Shown piece after piece: positions 51,991 to 60,326 of a stretch of 64,000 bases of DNA. A program made the translations under genes and the position numbers. Position 1 is the stretch's first letter. Every line of letters begins with the position of its first letter. This stretch comes from Paenibacillus terrigena DSM 21567 (lineage in GTDB: Bacteria; Bacillota; Bacilli; Paenibacillales; Paenibacillaceae): assembly GCF_000374845.1 (NCBI RefSeq), contig NZ_KB895422.1, forward strand, positions 62,001 to 126,000. Reading direction: 5' to 3'. The notes below the pieces were generated by a model that saw only the letters and a program-made list of their open reading frames with translations, made no database searches and was not told where the DNA came from.

Positions 51991-52827
51991 TTATTTCTTG
52001 CCTTCTAGATTCGCATTAACATCGACAGAAACATTCGACTGTTGTTCATGCGAATCGGTAATGACCGTTGTCGTCGTGCCTTGTGATTTTTTCTGTTCCG
52101 AAGAAGGTGTGTTAAGACCCGGTAACGCCAGGCTAGGCGCTCCCGCACTATTGTCACCTATGGCTTTACCTTTATTGTCATAATAATATTGCGGAACATT
52201 GCCAACCACCATCATATAGGAGATCGGTATATTAGACTCGACCACTTCGGGTTCGGTATCGAACGGGATAATGATGGATACCTCTGCTACAATACGGATG
52301 TATACTTCGACCAGAACCATATTAATGCCTGCATCCTGCTGTTTTGTATTCAACTCCACTTTTACGGCGCCTTGTGGTTCTAAGCGAATCGGAATTTGAG
52401 GCCCGAAAGAGGCAATCACGGCGCTCCCTAATGCTTGACCGAGCGGAATATGCTCGTTCAAATCTTCAATGTTCTTCAAGGTACCCTCGACAACCTCTTT
52501 GGTACGAGAAGTAATTCGCATATTCTCCGCATAATTCATCATAAATCCAGCGACCTTGCCATCCCGATCCGTCTTCCAATCAATCAAATTCTGAAAGTTA
52601 CTGCCGCTGGCAATTTGTTCCGAGATCGCATTATTGATGGCCTGGGTCGCGATTTGTTTAATCCGGATTTTGGCTAGCGCCATAATTGGCGGCTTTAGAT
52701 TCTTCTCTAAGAATATTAATGATTGCATCGATAGTAAGGTAAAGACGACGAGTGCGATAAAGAACAGTTTTCGTTTGCTCCCGGGCTTGCGGGTAGGCTT
52801 GCTTCGCCACCCTTTCCTAATCTGCAT
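51991..52827 (-). CDS. yunB: Sporulation protein YunB
   Basis: 278 residues from the ATG at 52827, preceded by AGGAGG. The N-terminus is basic with one membrane span (about 20-40), after which KIRIKQIATQAINNAI and the ELNTKQQDAGINMVLVEVYIRIVAEVSIIIPF strands match YunB. YunB is a sigma-E-dependent spore-assembly protein of unclear role. Convergent with lytH and 37 bp from it. Confidence 0.88.
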   Translation of the reverse strand: MQIRKGWRSKPTRKPGSKRKLFFIALVVFTLLSMQSLIFLEKNLKPPIMALAKIRIKQIATQAINNAISEQIASGSNFQNLIDWKTDRDGKVAGFMMNYAENMRITSRTKEVVEGTLKNIEDLNEHIPLGQALGSAVIASFGPQIPIRLEPQGAVKVELNTKQQDAGINMVLVEVYIRIVAEVSIIIPFDTEPEVVESNIPISYMMVVGNVPQYYYDNKGKAIGDNSAGAPSLALPGLNTPSSEQKKSQGTTTTVITDSHEQQSNVSVDVNANLEGKK

Positions 52828-52917
52828 AGGCGTTCCTCCTGTGGGACACATCATACCGTTAACTCTAACAGCTTATGCAGCATGGCCCAGAAAAAGAAGA
52901 ACAGGCTATCAGTGGTA

Positions 52918-53076
52918 GTTCAAAAAGTCATCTTTTACCCACGAAGTGCTACAAGAAGCGAATTCGACACCGAATCTTGCGTTCCTCCTTCTTCGGATTC
53001 TCACAACCTCAGCTGATACTTACGAAGCAAGTTTTCTTTGAAAACTCTTAGGTGCTGAAAAGCCGACTTTTTTGAA
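52918..53076. repeat. 159-bp intergenic element with GTTCAAAAA terminal inverted repeats
   Basis: The left end GTTCAAAAAGTCATCTTTT and the right end, inverted, GTTCAAAAAAGTCGGCTTTT match apart from two bases and one insertion. The inner GCTAC and GTGCTG segments pair only partly. The interior has no ORF. Short forms occur at 6603-6630 and 28468-28541, so this is a dispersed repeat family in the window. It fills most of the 335-bp gap between yunB and the TrmH gene. Confidence 0.65.
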
Positions 53077-53109
53077 CACGCATTATATTTTATTGCATCG
53101 CTTCGACAT

Positions 53110-53140
53110 GAAAAAGAGCACGGCATACACCCGTGCTCTT
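53110..53140 (-). terminator. Intrinsic terminator of the TrmH-type gene
   Basis: A 10-bp perfect stem (53114-53123 with 53131-53140) and a T-run on the minus strand. Confidence 0.8.
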
Positions 53141-53162
53141 CCCTTCTGATCATCATATGCAA

Positions 53163-53954
53163 CTATGTAAATCGCCGCTGCCTAAGCGCCTCATATAGCA
53201 ATACGGATGTCGCCATCGCAACATTAAGCGATTCCGCACGGCCCGGCATCGGGATAATAATCCGATCATCGACATAGGCTTCTGCCTCTGCCGATACCCC
53301 CTTGCCTTCATTCCCGACGAGCAGCCATGTCGATGGACGAAAATCATAGGCATAGCACGTGTGCTCCGCTTGTAAGCTGGTACTCACAATCCGTGCGCCA
53401 CCTTGCTTGGCTGCAGGGAGTAATTCATTCAGATTCCCTTCCAGAATCGGCAAATGAAACATTGAACCCATCGTTGCGCGAATCGTCTTCGGATTGTACA
53501 GATCCACTGTGCCTTTCCCGAGAATCACTGCATCAGCCAGCACAGCATCCGCGCTGCGAATGATCGTGCCGAGATTACCTGGATCTTGTACGCCATCTAC
53601 GACGACGACTAGCGCATTCTCTCGTTCCATTAAGGCGCCCATGTCCGAGCTTTGCTTGTGAACGACTGCGAAGACAGGCTGCGGCGTCTCGGTCGAGCTG
53701 CATTTGGCGATGATCGCTGACGTAACGCCGATCCATTCCACATCCAAGTGCGATGCTGTCAGCTTCTCAATTTCCGCAGGCATGCCCTGCTCCAAGCTAT
53801 ACACGATACATTCAACCGATGCACCTGAGATAAGCGCTTCCTGTACCAGATGAATGCCTTCAATAATATATTTGTGTTCTTTATCTCGCGTTTTTTTCTC
53901 CAGAAGCTGCGCCCATTGCTTCACCCGCGGATTCTGTAAAGATGTAATTTCCAT
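53163..53954 (-). CDS. TrmH/SpoU-family RNA 2'-O-methyltransferase (YsgA-like)
   Basis: 263 residues from the ATG at 53954 (GAGGGG upstream). An N-terminal substrate-binding domain is followed by the SPOUT catalytic domain: DGVQDPGNLGTIIRSADA (near residue 115), LVGNEGKGVS and the trefoil-knot motif IPMPGRAESLNVAMA near 228. It methylates a ribose in rRNA or tRNA. Adjacent to sspI, as ysgA is in Bacillus. It is 7 bp from the Ktr gene upstream. Confidence 0.9.
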   Translation of the reverse strand: MEITSLQNPRVKQWAQLLEKKTRDKEHKYIIEGIHLVQEALISGASVECIVYSLEQGMPAEIEKLTASHLDVEWIGVTSAIIAKCSSTETPQPVFAVVHKQSSDMGALMERENALVVVVDGVQDPGNLGTIIRSADAVLADAVILGKGTVDLYNPKTIRATMGSMFHLPILEGNLNELLPAAKQGGARIVSTSLQAEHTCYAYDFRPSTWLLVGNEGKGVSAEAEAYVDDRIIIPMPGRAESLNVAMATSVLLYEALRQRRFT

Positions 53955-53961
53955 GTACCCC

Positions 53962-54627
53962 TCACCCATTCGAATAGTGAATCTCCATCTTCTGAAGATC
54001 CTTGTTAGCCCCGACAATAATGAGAATATCATCGGATTTGATGCCATCATCCGCATTTGGAGAAATGTTCATTTTCCCATTATTTTTAATCGCCATGACG
54101 TTGCACCCGAATTTCGCACGCACATCTAATTCCTTCAAGTTCTTGCCTACCATCTGAGGCGCGGCTTGCATCTCGATAATACTATGATCACTCGACAGTT
54201 CGATAAAATCCATAATGTTCGGGGAGACTAAATGATGCGCGACGCGAAGTCCCATATCCCGCTCCGGATAAATAACTTTATCCGCCCCAATTTTATTGAG
54301 CACTTTTCCGTGCAATTCATTCTGCGCTTTGACAATAATCCTTGGAACACCAAGATCTTTAAGAATCAACGTTGTCAAAATACTGGATTGAATATCTTGT
54401 CCAATCGAAACAACGACCACATCGAAGTTACGAATACCGAGTGCTTTTAACGCTTCTTCATCTGTCGAATCGGCAGATACGGCATGTGTGACAATATTGA
54501 CGATATCCTGCACACGACCTTCATCACTATCGATCGCTAGAACCTCAAACCCCATATCGCTAATGGCACGAGCCACACTAGAGCCGAATCGCCCCATCCC
54601 AATGACTGCAAATTGTTTTTTAGCCAA
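53962..54627 (-). CDS. Ktr/Trk potassium uptake regulatory subunit (RCK domains)
   Basis: 221 residues from TTG 54627, with GGGAAGG at the right distance; the frame's first ATG is upstream of that. The RCK_N domain has FAVIGMGRFGSSVARAI (nucleotide-binding loop) and the DSDEGRV segment; RCK_C follows from about residue 140. Length equals KtrC/KtrA (221-222). It gates a membrane KtrB/D-type channel in response to ATP/ADP or c-di-AMP. The channel gene is not in the window. Co-transcribed with the TrmH-type gene. Confidence 0.88.
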   Translation of the reverse strand: MAKKQFAVIGMGRFGSSVARAISDMGFEVLAIDSDEGRVQDIVNIVTHAVSADSTDEEALKALGIRNFDVVVVSIGQDIQSSILTTLILKDLGVPRIIVKAQNELHGKVLNKIGADKVIYPERDMGLRVAHHLVSPNIMDFIELSSDHSIIEMQAAPQMVGKNLKELDVRAKFGCNVMAIKNNGKMNISPNADDGIKSDDILIIVGANKDLQKMEIHYSNG

Positions 54628-54709
54628 TTCTGTCACCTTCCCCGTAGAAATCTCAATTGTGCTTATTATACCACACAACCTTCGAACGCATAAAAGCACA
54701 TTTTCTCAA

Positions 54710-54739
54710 GAATCATTCCGGTTAATCTTGGGCATAGTA
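54710..54739 (+). promoter_or_regulatory. Possible sigma-G promoter of sspI
   Basis: GAATCA (54710-54715), 17 bp, and CATAGTA (54733-54739), 31 bp upstream of the ATG. CATAGTA fits the sigma-G -10 CATNNTA pattern. Confidence 0.45.
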
Positions 54740-54769
54740 CACAAGAATCCACTCTGGAGGTGCAAGTAC

Positions 54770-55000
54770 ATGGGTATACAACTGGATTTGCGACAAGCTA
54801 TTCTCCGTAAAGTACAGAATAAGACCGATGCCGAGATTGCCGACATGATTGAGGATTCAATCGATTATGACGAAAAGGCGCTTCCCGGGCTTGGCGTGTT
54901 GTTCGAGTTGATCTGGAAACAGGTTGATGACAAGACACATCATGAGCTTATCCATGCGCTGCAAGAGAAGCTCTCCACCGACGCCCCCGCTCACTCGTAA
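54770..55000 (+). CDS. sspI: Small acid-soluble spore protein SspI
   Basis: 76 residues from the ATG at 54770, preceded by CTGGAGG. The LDLRQAILRKVQNKTDAEIADMIEDSI N-terminus and the KALPGLGVLFELIW core match SspI of Bacillus (71 residues). It is a minor SASP made in the forespore. In Bacillus it lies next to ysgA as here. A longer open frame upstream (from 54488) is antisense to the Ktr gene and rejected. Confidence 0.9.
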   Translation: MGIQLDLRQAILRKVQNKTDAEIADMIEDSIDYDEKALPGLGVLFELIWKQVDDKTHHELIHALQEKLSTDAPAHS

Positions 55001-55009
55001 ATAATCGCG

Positions 55010-55040
55010 AACCTTTCCCTATATTGGGAAAGGTTTTTCA
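55010..55040 (+). terminator. Intrinsic terminator of sspI
   Basis: A 10-bp perfect stem (55010-55019 with 55026-55035), TATATT loop, then TTT. Confidence 0.8.
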
Positions 55041-55239
55041 CATTTTCATCACATTTCAATGCAACAAATTTCGTAGAAAAGAGAAACGAAAAGCCTTCTG
55101 ATACGTTCTAGTATAGTATTTACATAAAATAGGGTTCAGAAAGGTGACTTCTTTTTGAGCTGCCTTTATGGCGATGAAGGGGAAGCTAATAGATTCGTCG
55201 TCTAATTCCATAGCACCATACTAGAAAGGAGGCTGCATC

Positions 55240-55935
55240 TTGCTGCGTGTAGAACATTTATCCCACGTCTTTCGCAATGGGAGCGAAGACACTCCAGTCC
55301 TCAGAGACATTAATTTCACCATACATAAGGGCGAGATCGTCGCACTGCTCGGCAGTTCCGGTTCTGGTAAATCCACGCTGCTCAACTTGATGGCAGGTCT
55401 GATGAAACCGACGGAAGGAACGATCTTGATTGCGGATCAAGCCATTGAGAAAATGAGCGAGAATAAACTGGCCGAATTTCGGCGTACGAACATTGGCTTT
55501 ATTTTTCAGGCCTATGAATTAATCTCGCACATGACCGTACGCGAGAATGTGGAGCTTCCTCTTGTATTCCAAGGGGTCAAGCCTAGCAGCCGTAAAGAGA
55601 GAGCTCTATCCCTGCTCGAGAAGGTTGGACTCAAAGAAAAGACCGAGATGTTCCCTTCTCAGCTCTCCGGTGGACAACAGCAGCGTGTCAGTATCGCGCG
55701 ATCGCTTATTACGATGCCTACCATTGTGTTCGCAGATGAACCTACAGGGAACTTGGATACAAAGACAGAGAATGAAATTATCGATCTACTCGTTGAATTG
55801 AACCAATCGCTTCAGCTGACCTTCGTCATCGTCACTCACGAGAAGGAAGTTGCTGATCGTACGAAAAGGATCATTCAACTGCGGGATGGCTATTTGATCG
55901 ACCAGATGGTTGAGACGGGAGGTCAGGCCACATGA
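55240..55935 (+). CDS. ABC transporter ATP-binding protein, MacB/LolD/YknY type
   Basis: 231 residues from TTG 55240 with AAAGGAGG at 55226-55233. Walker A is GSSGSGKST (near 40), the signature LSGGQQQR (near 142) and Walker B IVFADEPTGNLD (near 162). The ISHMTVRENVELPLVFQG region is typical of the MacB/LolD group. It drives the permease encoded next; the stop overlaps the permease ATG. Confidence 0.9.
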   Translation: MLRVEHLSHVFRNGSEDTPVLRDINFTIHKGEIVALLGSSGSGKSTLLNLMAGLMKPTEGTILIADQAIEKMSENKLAEFRRTNIGFIFQAYELISHMTVRENVELPLVFQGVKPSSRKERALSLLEKVGLKEKTEMFPSQLSGGQQQRVSIARSLITMPTIVFADEPTGNLDTKTENEIIDLLVELNQSLQLTFVIVTHEKEVADRTKRIIQLRDGYLIDQMVETGGQAT

Positions 55936-57293
55936 GAATACGCGATTATTTGAACATTGGTTGGGACCAGCTCAAACGGCGCAAAGTCGTTACGGCCATG
56001 TGTACCATCGGAATCGCCATCGGTTCCGCTGCTATTATCGTTGCCTTATCCTTAGGCGAGTCCGCACAGCAATACGCGCAGGAACAAGTCAATTCTTTTC
56101 TCAAAATTGATGAGATTACGATAACGAATGAAGCTAACACCTCTCAAGATAGCAGTTCATCCGATTCAGATCGTGGCATCATTACAAAACAGAAGCTCGA
56201 TATTATTGCGCAGCTTCCTCATGTCAAGGCCGTAGGAACCTACAAAAGTATTGGAAACTTCGGATTCAGTGTCGATGAGACCAAGGAAGGACGTCTAGAG
56301 CTGACTGCGACCAATTTGGAATCGCTCGAAGCGTTCGATAACAAATTCAAGCAAGGCGGCATCTCGGAACAAGAGAATACCGTCGTGCTCAGTTATGGCG
56401 CGATGATGGGGCTTATGGATCAAGAAGCGATGGAGGCACGGGACAAGCAAATCCGGGCCAACCCGAATGATGAAGCCCTCTGGGAGCAATTCCGAGAGAT
56501 GGATAAAATCGTGACACCACTCTACCAGAAGCAGTTGAAGCTGAAAGTCGACGTCACCCAAGATCTGAACAATCCCAAAATCGTAGAAATCCCGCTCCGA
56601 GTTGTTGGCGTGCTAGCCAAACCATCTGGTGTATCGGATAATCAAGTCTCCTGGATGAAGGATGCTTATATCTCCCATGCACTAGCTGACCAAATTACCG
56701 ACTTAATGAAAGCTGCGCGACCTGGCACCGAACTTACTCCAGAGCTAAGCGCAGAATTCAACAAAGCTGTCGTCAAAGTCGATGACATCAAGAATGTCGA
56801 GACATTAGACAAAACGATCAAGAAACTAAGGTTAACACCTCAGAACAATTTACATCAGCAGGATCGACTCGCAGAACAATTCGCCATCGTTCGTACGGTT
56901 GCACTTGGGGTCGGGTTATTCGTCTTGTTCATTGCATCCATATCGATTGTTGTTGCCATGACCATGTCAACCTATCAACGAAGAAGACAGATCGGGATTA
57001 TGAAGGTGCTTGGTGCGAACCTCGCGCAAATCCGCAACATGTTCATCGTAGAATCGGCACTCCTCGGACTTGTCGGCGGTGTGTTCGGCATTCTATTTTC
57101 CTATTGGGTCGTCTGGGGGATTAATGCACTCCTCATGGCAACCGAGGGCGGAGACCAGAGCATCCTCTTTATTTCCACCTGGATTCTTGGCGTTGGCATT
57201 TTCTTCGCCGTCCTGACCGGTATATTATCTGGCATTTATCCAGCGATCAGCGCATCGAGAACGGATGCTCTAACAGCCATCAAACGAGACTAG
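55932..57293 (+). CDS. ABC transporter permease, MacB/FtsX type (YknZ-like)
   Basis: 453 residues. One N-terminal membrane helix (about 18-38), then a large extracytoplasmic MacB_PCD-like domain (about 45-310), then three helices (about 320-350, 370-395, 410-440), the FtsX fold. GIMKVLGANLAQIRNMFIVESALLGLVGG is the conserved cytoplasmic coupling region. It overlaps the ATPase gene by 4 bp (ATGA). With the adaptor gene downstream it forms a MacB/YknXYZ-type exporter. Substrate unknown; YknWXYZ of Bacillus confers resistance to SDP toxin. Confidence 0.88.
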   Translation: MRIRDYLNIGWDQLKRRKVVTAMCTIGIAIGSAAIIVALSLGESAQQYAQEQVNSFLKIDEITITNEANTSQDSSSSDSDRGIITKQKLDIIAQLPHVKAVGTYKSIGNFGFSVDETKEGRLELTATNLESLEAFDNKFKQGGISEQENTVVLSYGAMMGLMDQEAMEARDKQIRANPNDEALWEQFREMDKIVTPLYQKQLKLKVDVTQDLNNPKIVEIPLRVVGVLAKPSGVSDNQVSWMKDAYISHALADQITDLMKAARPGTELTPELSAEFNKAVVKVDDIKNVETLDKTIKKLRLTPQNNLHQQDRLAEQFAIVRTVALGVGLFVLFIASISIVVAMTMSTYQRRRQIGIMKVLGANLAQIRNMFIVESALLGLVGGVFGILFSYWVVWGINALLMATEGGDQSILFISTWILGVGIFFAVLTGILSGIYPAISASRTDALTAIKRD

Positions 57294-57326
57294 AACACGA
57301 ACTATTACAGGAGAGTGACATCGATC

Positions 57327-58403
57327 ATGAAAAAGAAAATATGGCTTGGGATCGCGGCCTTAATCATTATTGGGATTAGCTTCGGTCTCTACAGCCTCAG
57401 CTCGCCGAAACCGCCTGTTGTTGCCGATGGGCTGGACTCGACCTTGCAATTTGAAGTTACCAAAGAGAACTTATCCAAGACCATTGATGTAAAAGGCAAG
57501 TCCTCCTATCTCAATGAGACGGTCATTTATGCCCCTTATGACGCTTCCATCCTCAAATGGAATGTCAAGGACGGCATGCAGATCAAGCAAGGAGCGACGT
57601 TATTTTCCCTAGATCGTACGAAGATACATAATGAGATTGCGCAGCTCGAAGCGCAGCTTCAGAAATCTGCTCTTGAAGCCAGACTTAGTGACCTTCAGGC
57701 CAATGTTGCGGATACAGAAGCCACGTTAAGCCTATCTGAGGCGGACGCGAAGCGTGGGTTCGTGGAACGTGAGAAGAACAAAATTATGAATGAGCTGAAC
57801 CAAGTGAATGACCAAATCAGCAAGACAGAGTTGGATTCGAAACGCAAGAAGCTGCAGCAATCGGATTTCAAGACACCAGCTTCCGGAATCTTCTTGTTCG
57901 ATGATGCGAATGCGATTCCGAAGTCGGTGCATGAGAATGATCGGATCGGTAAAATTGTCGACTTAGATAAGCTTCAGCTCGTGAGCTATGTCGGCGAACA
58001 AGATGTCTTTCAGATCAAGGAAGGCATGCCTGTCAAAGTAAAAATCAATGCGCTCAAGAACGTTACGCTTACCGGGAAGGTCGTTAGCGTATCGAAATTC
58101 GCGAAAACAGGCACCGAGCAGAATGCCTCCCAATCCGCACAGTTCCAAGTTAATATCAGCCTGTCCAAAAATGAAAACCTCATCGCGGGTCTCAGCTTAA
58201 CGGGATCCATTGAGGTTGCAAATAAACCGGATGTATTGGTCATTCCGACAATTGCTGTACAACGTGAGAAAGATCAATATTACGTCATGCTCAAATCAGG
58301 AAATGGCCTGGAGAAGAAATATATCAAAATTGGCCTTGAAACGCCGGATAAGACGGAAGTCGTTGAAGGATTGAAGGAGAAAGACACGGTCGTATTGCAG
58401 TAG
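57327..58403 (+). CDS. Membrane-fusion (periplasmic adaptor) protein, HlyD/YknX type
   Basis: 358 residues from the ATG at 57327; AGGAG lies 12 nt upstream. An N-terminal membrane anchor (residues 5-23), two lipoyl-like halves around a coiled-coil hairpin (about 95-175) and a C-terminal beta-barrel domain (VGEQDVFQIKEGMPVKVKINALKNV). It forms the outward channel of an ABC exporter with the two preceding genes, as YknX does with YknYZ. The last gene of the operon. Confidence 0.88.
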   Translation: MKKKIWLGIAALIIIGISFGLYSLSSPKPPVVADGLDSTLQFEVTKENLSKTIDVKGKSSYLNETVIYAPYDASILKWNVKDGMQIKQGATLFSLDRTKIHNEIAQLEAQLQKSALEARLSDLQANVADTEATLSLSEADAKRGFVEREKNKIMNELNQVNDQISKTELDSKRKKLQQSDFKTPASGIFLFDDANAIPKSVHENDRIGKIVDLDKLQLVSYVGEQDVFQIKEGMPVKVKINALKNVTLTGKVVSVSKFAKTGTEQNASQSAQFQVNISLSKNENLIAGLSLTGSIEVANKPDVLVIPTIAVQREKDQYYVMLKSGNGLEKKYIKIGLETPDKTEVVEGLKEKDTVVLQ

Positions 58404-58437
58404 ATGAATCGGAATTAACAAATTAACAACCCCGGGA

Positions 58438-59040
58438 TTATATTAATATTTCATACAAACCGATAAGGCACAACAGGATGCCTGCTAACACATTGGAGTA
58501 ACGCCCGAACCATGTTCTAGCCATTCTCCTGCCGACGTTGGAGCCTACGCCGATGAATAATACAGAGAGTATACCAGTGATTACCGTCGTCCAGAGCGCT
58601 GATATTCCTGTTGCGCCGGCGCCAATGCCGGTAGCAATATTATTCAGCGTAAGCGCTAGGCCAAGTGCTAGAGATTCTTTCCATGAAATCACTTGATTAT
58701 GATCCTGATCCGCATGGATCGGATTGCGCAGTACCTCAGATAAGGTAGGAGCTTCAAGCTCCTCCTTGGAGTCTGAGGACCGTATACTTCCCCATAGCGT
58801 CCAAATCCCGATAAGAATAATAACAAGCGCTCCTGACAAATTCGCCATGTCGCTTGAGATGAATTGGACCAGCCATTCGCCCATCCGCATCGAGAAATAA
58901 GTACCGATCATTGTGATACATGCAATCAGAATATTCGGTAGCCAAGGAATTCGAGTTCTTTTCATTCCAAAAGACAAACCAATCCCCAAATTATCCAAAT
59001 TGGAAGCAACTGCAAACATAATCACAGATATCCAATGCAA
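58438..59040 (-). CDS. ytaF: Sporulation membrane protein YtaF (MntP-like)
   Basis: 200 residues from TTG 59040; the frame's first TTG at 59046 overlaps the ribosome site GAGGTGA. Six membrane helices and the MFAVASNLDNLGIGLSFGMKR / LGLALTLNNIATGIGAGA repeats match YtaF, a relative of the manganese exporter MntP. YtaF is a sporulation membrane protein. Two repeat halves suggest internal duplication. Confidence 0.85.
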   Translation of the reverse strand: MHWISVIMFAVASNLDNLGIGLSFGMKRTRIPWLPNILIACITMIGTYFSMRMGEWLVQFISSDMANLSGALVIILIGIWTLWGSIRSSDSKEELEAPTLSEVLRNPIHADQDHNQVISWKESLALGLALTLNNIATGIGAGATGISALWTTVITGILSVLFIGVGSNVGRRMARTWFGRYSNVLAGILLCLIGLYEILI

Positions 59041-59113
59041 ATTCAATCACCTCTTCTATATCCCCTCCTACTCTATGCCCATTTTAAGAAGATGTGACAG
59101 AAACCGATATCTA

Positions 59114-60151
59114 TTATCCAAATTGGATTGTGTCCGTCGAAGGAGCCACTACATTAGCACGAGGATCGATCTGCTCCATCAGCTTGATAAGCGCTTGCCG
59201 TTGCTGTTCCTCAAGCTCATTCGCCATAGCGCCTAACTCCGGACGCAACTGAAATTCAATCGACGTATCCCGCTTCAGCCACGCCGTATTCCTTCTTGCC
59301 GCACTACGCTGTACATCCTCGATCGTTGCCATAGGAACCGCGTGCGCTTCACCATATGCTGCAGAAATCGCAGCTTGACGGTACGATTGACGCAGCTCGA
59401 TCACAGGTCTGATCGTACCGATCCCAACCGTTACATTCGTTCCATACATGTAATCCAAAAGCTTATAGAGGCGTTCAGCACGTAATAATGCAGCTTTACC
59501 TAGCGAGGTCTGATCATCTTCAGTGATGAAGAAAATCGTCATATATCGATTCATCATAGGGCTAGCTACGCATGGAGCTAGCTGCTTTGCAAATTGATTC
59601 ACAGCATCATAATATCTAGATAAGCGCATATGATTCTCCGTCGGGCTTATCCCCTCAATTTGGGGGAAAGCAATCATCATCGCATACCCTGTATTCCATT
59701 GAAGATTGAGAATTTCTGTAAGCTGCCGGAACTTGGTATCCTGCATCGTCTCCATCATAAGGGAAATGGCCAATAAATTCTCAGTAATCGAGATTAACGT
59801 TGTTGTTGGCTTTGATGCCATACGGAGCTCTAACCGCTTCCATTGCTCCAGATCTAAATCCTGTACCTGTCTGCGAAGTGCATTTAGTAAATCTTCATCC
59901 GAATCCTGAGCGTCCGGGATAGTGTATAATATCCTGCATTGAGGGTCGAGCTGCTTCATCGCACAAGAGCGATTAACATCTGTATCATTCAACAACAGGA
60001 TATCGGTTCCCCTCTGCTCGATACACCGTATCATTATCTCTTCGTTTTCTACTCGAAGGAGCTGGAATATCCCTGGCAACCGCCGAGTAATGAGCTCCTC
60101 TAACCTATCCTGTTCCTCAGGCTCATCGTTTACGATGAGTAACCGATACAT
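59114..60151 (-). CDS. Response-regulator-like protein with degenerate receiver and no HTH
   Basis: 345 residues from the ATG at 60151 (AAGGAGGG upstream). The N-terminal 115 residues look like a receiver (LLIVNDEPEEQD, then ILLLNDTDV), but the phospho-acceptor Asp position is Asn and the T/S...K pattern is unclear. The middle (about 130-290) resembles the spacer of YesN-type response regulators (VTVGIGTIRPVIELRQSYRQAAISA). Such proteins normally end in an AraC HTH of about 100 residues, which is absent here; the C-terminus is a short helix and an IQFG tail. Function unknown. Confidence 0.65.
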   Translation of the reverse strand: MYRLLIVNDEPEEQDRLEELITRRLPGIFQLLRVENEEIMIRCIEQRGTDILLLNDTDVNRSCAMKQLDPQCRILYTIPDAQDSDEDLLNALRRQVQDLDLEQWKRLELRMASKPTTTLISITENLLAISLMMETMQDTKFRQLTEILNLQWNTGYAMMIAFPQIEGISPTENHMRLSRYYDAVNQFAKQLAPCVASPMMNRYMTIFFITEDDQTSLGKAALLRAERLYKLLDYMYGTNVTVGIGTIRPVIELRQSYRQAAISAAYGEAHAVPMATIEDVQRSAARRNTAWLKRDTSIEFQLRPELGAMANELEEQQRQALIKLMEQIDPRANVVAPSTDTIQFG

Positions 60152-60263
60152 AGTAATTCCCTCCTTAGCTACAATCCATAGTACCTGCTGCTGCGCTAAT
60201 TTCGCCTCACCCTCTTTCCTTGGATGCGCTTTCACGAATTGGTAATATGATACAGTTTATCAT

Positions 60264-60307
60264 AAAAAAATAAGGTTATCGATAGCCAAAGCTGATCGAT
60301 AACCTTA
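60264..60307 (-). terminator. Intrinsic terminator of prfC
   Basis: A 13-bp perfect stem (60271-60283 with 60295-60307), 11-nt loop; T7 follows on the minus strand. Confidence 0.85.
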
Positions 60308-60326
60308 AGTTTTGATGAATGTTTTG

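Noticed and set aside
54488-54769. 94-codon N-terminal extension of sspI
   Set aside because: It is antisense to the Ktr gene; SspI homologues start at the ATG 54770, which has its own ribosome site.
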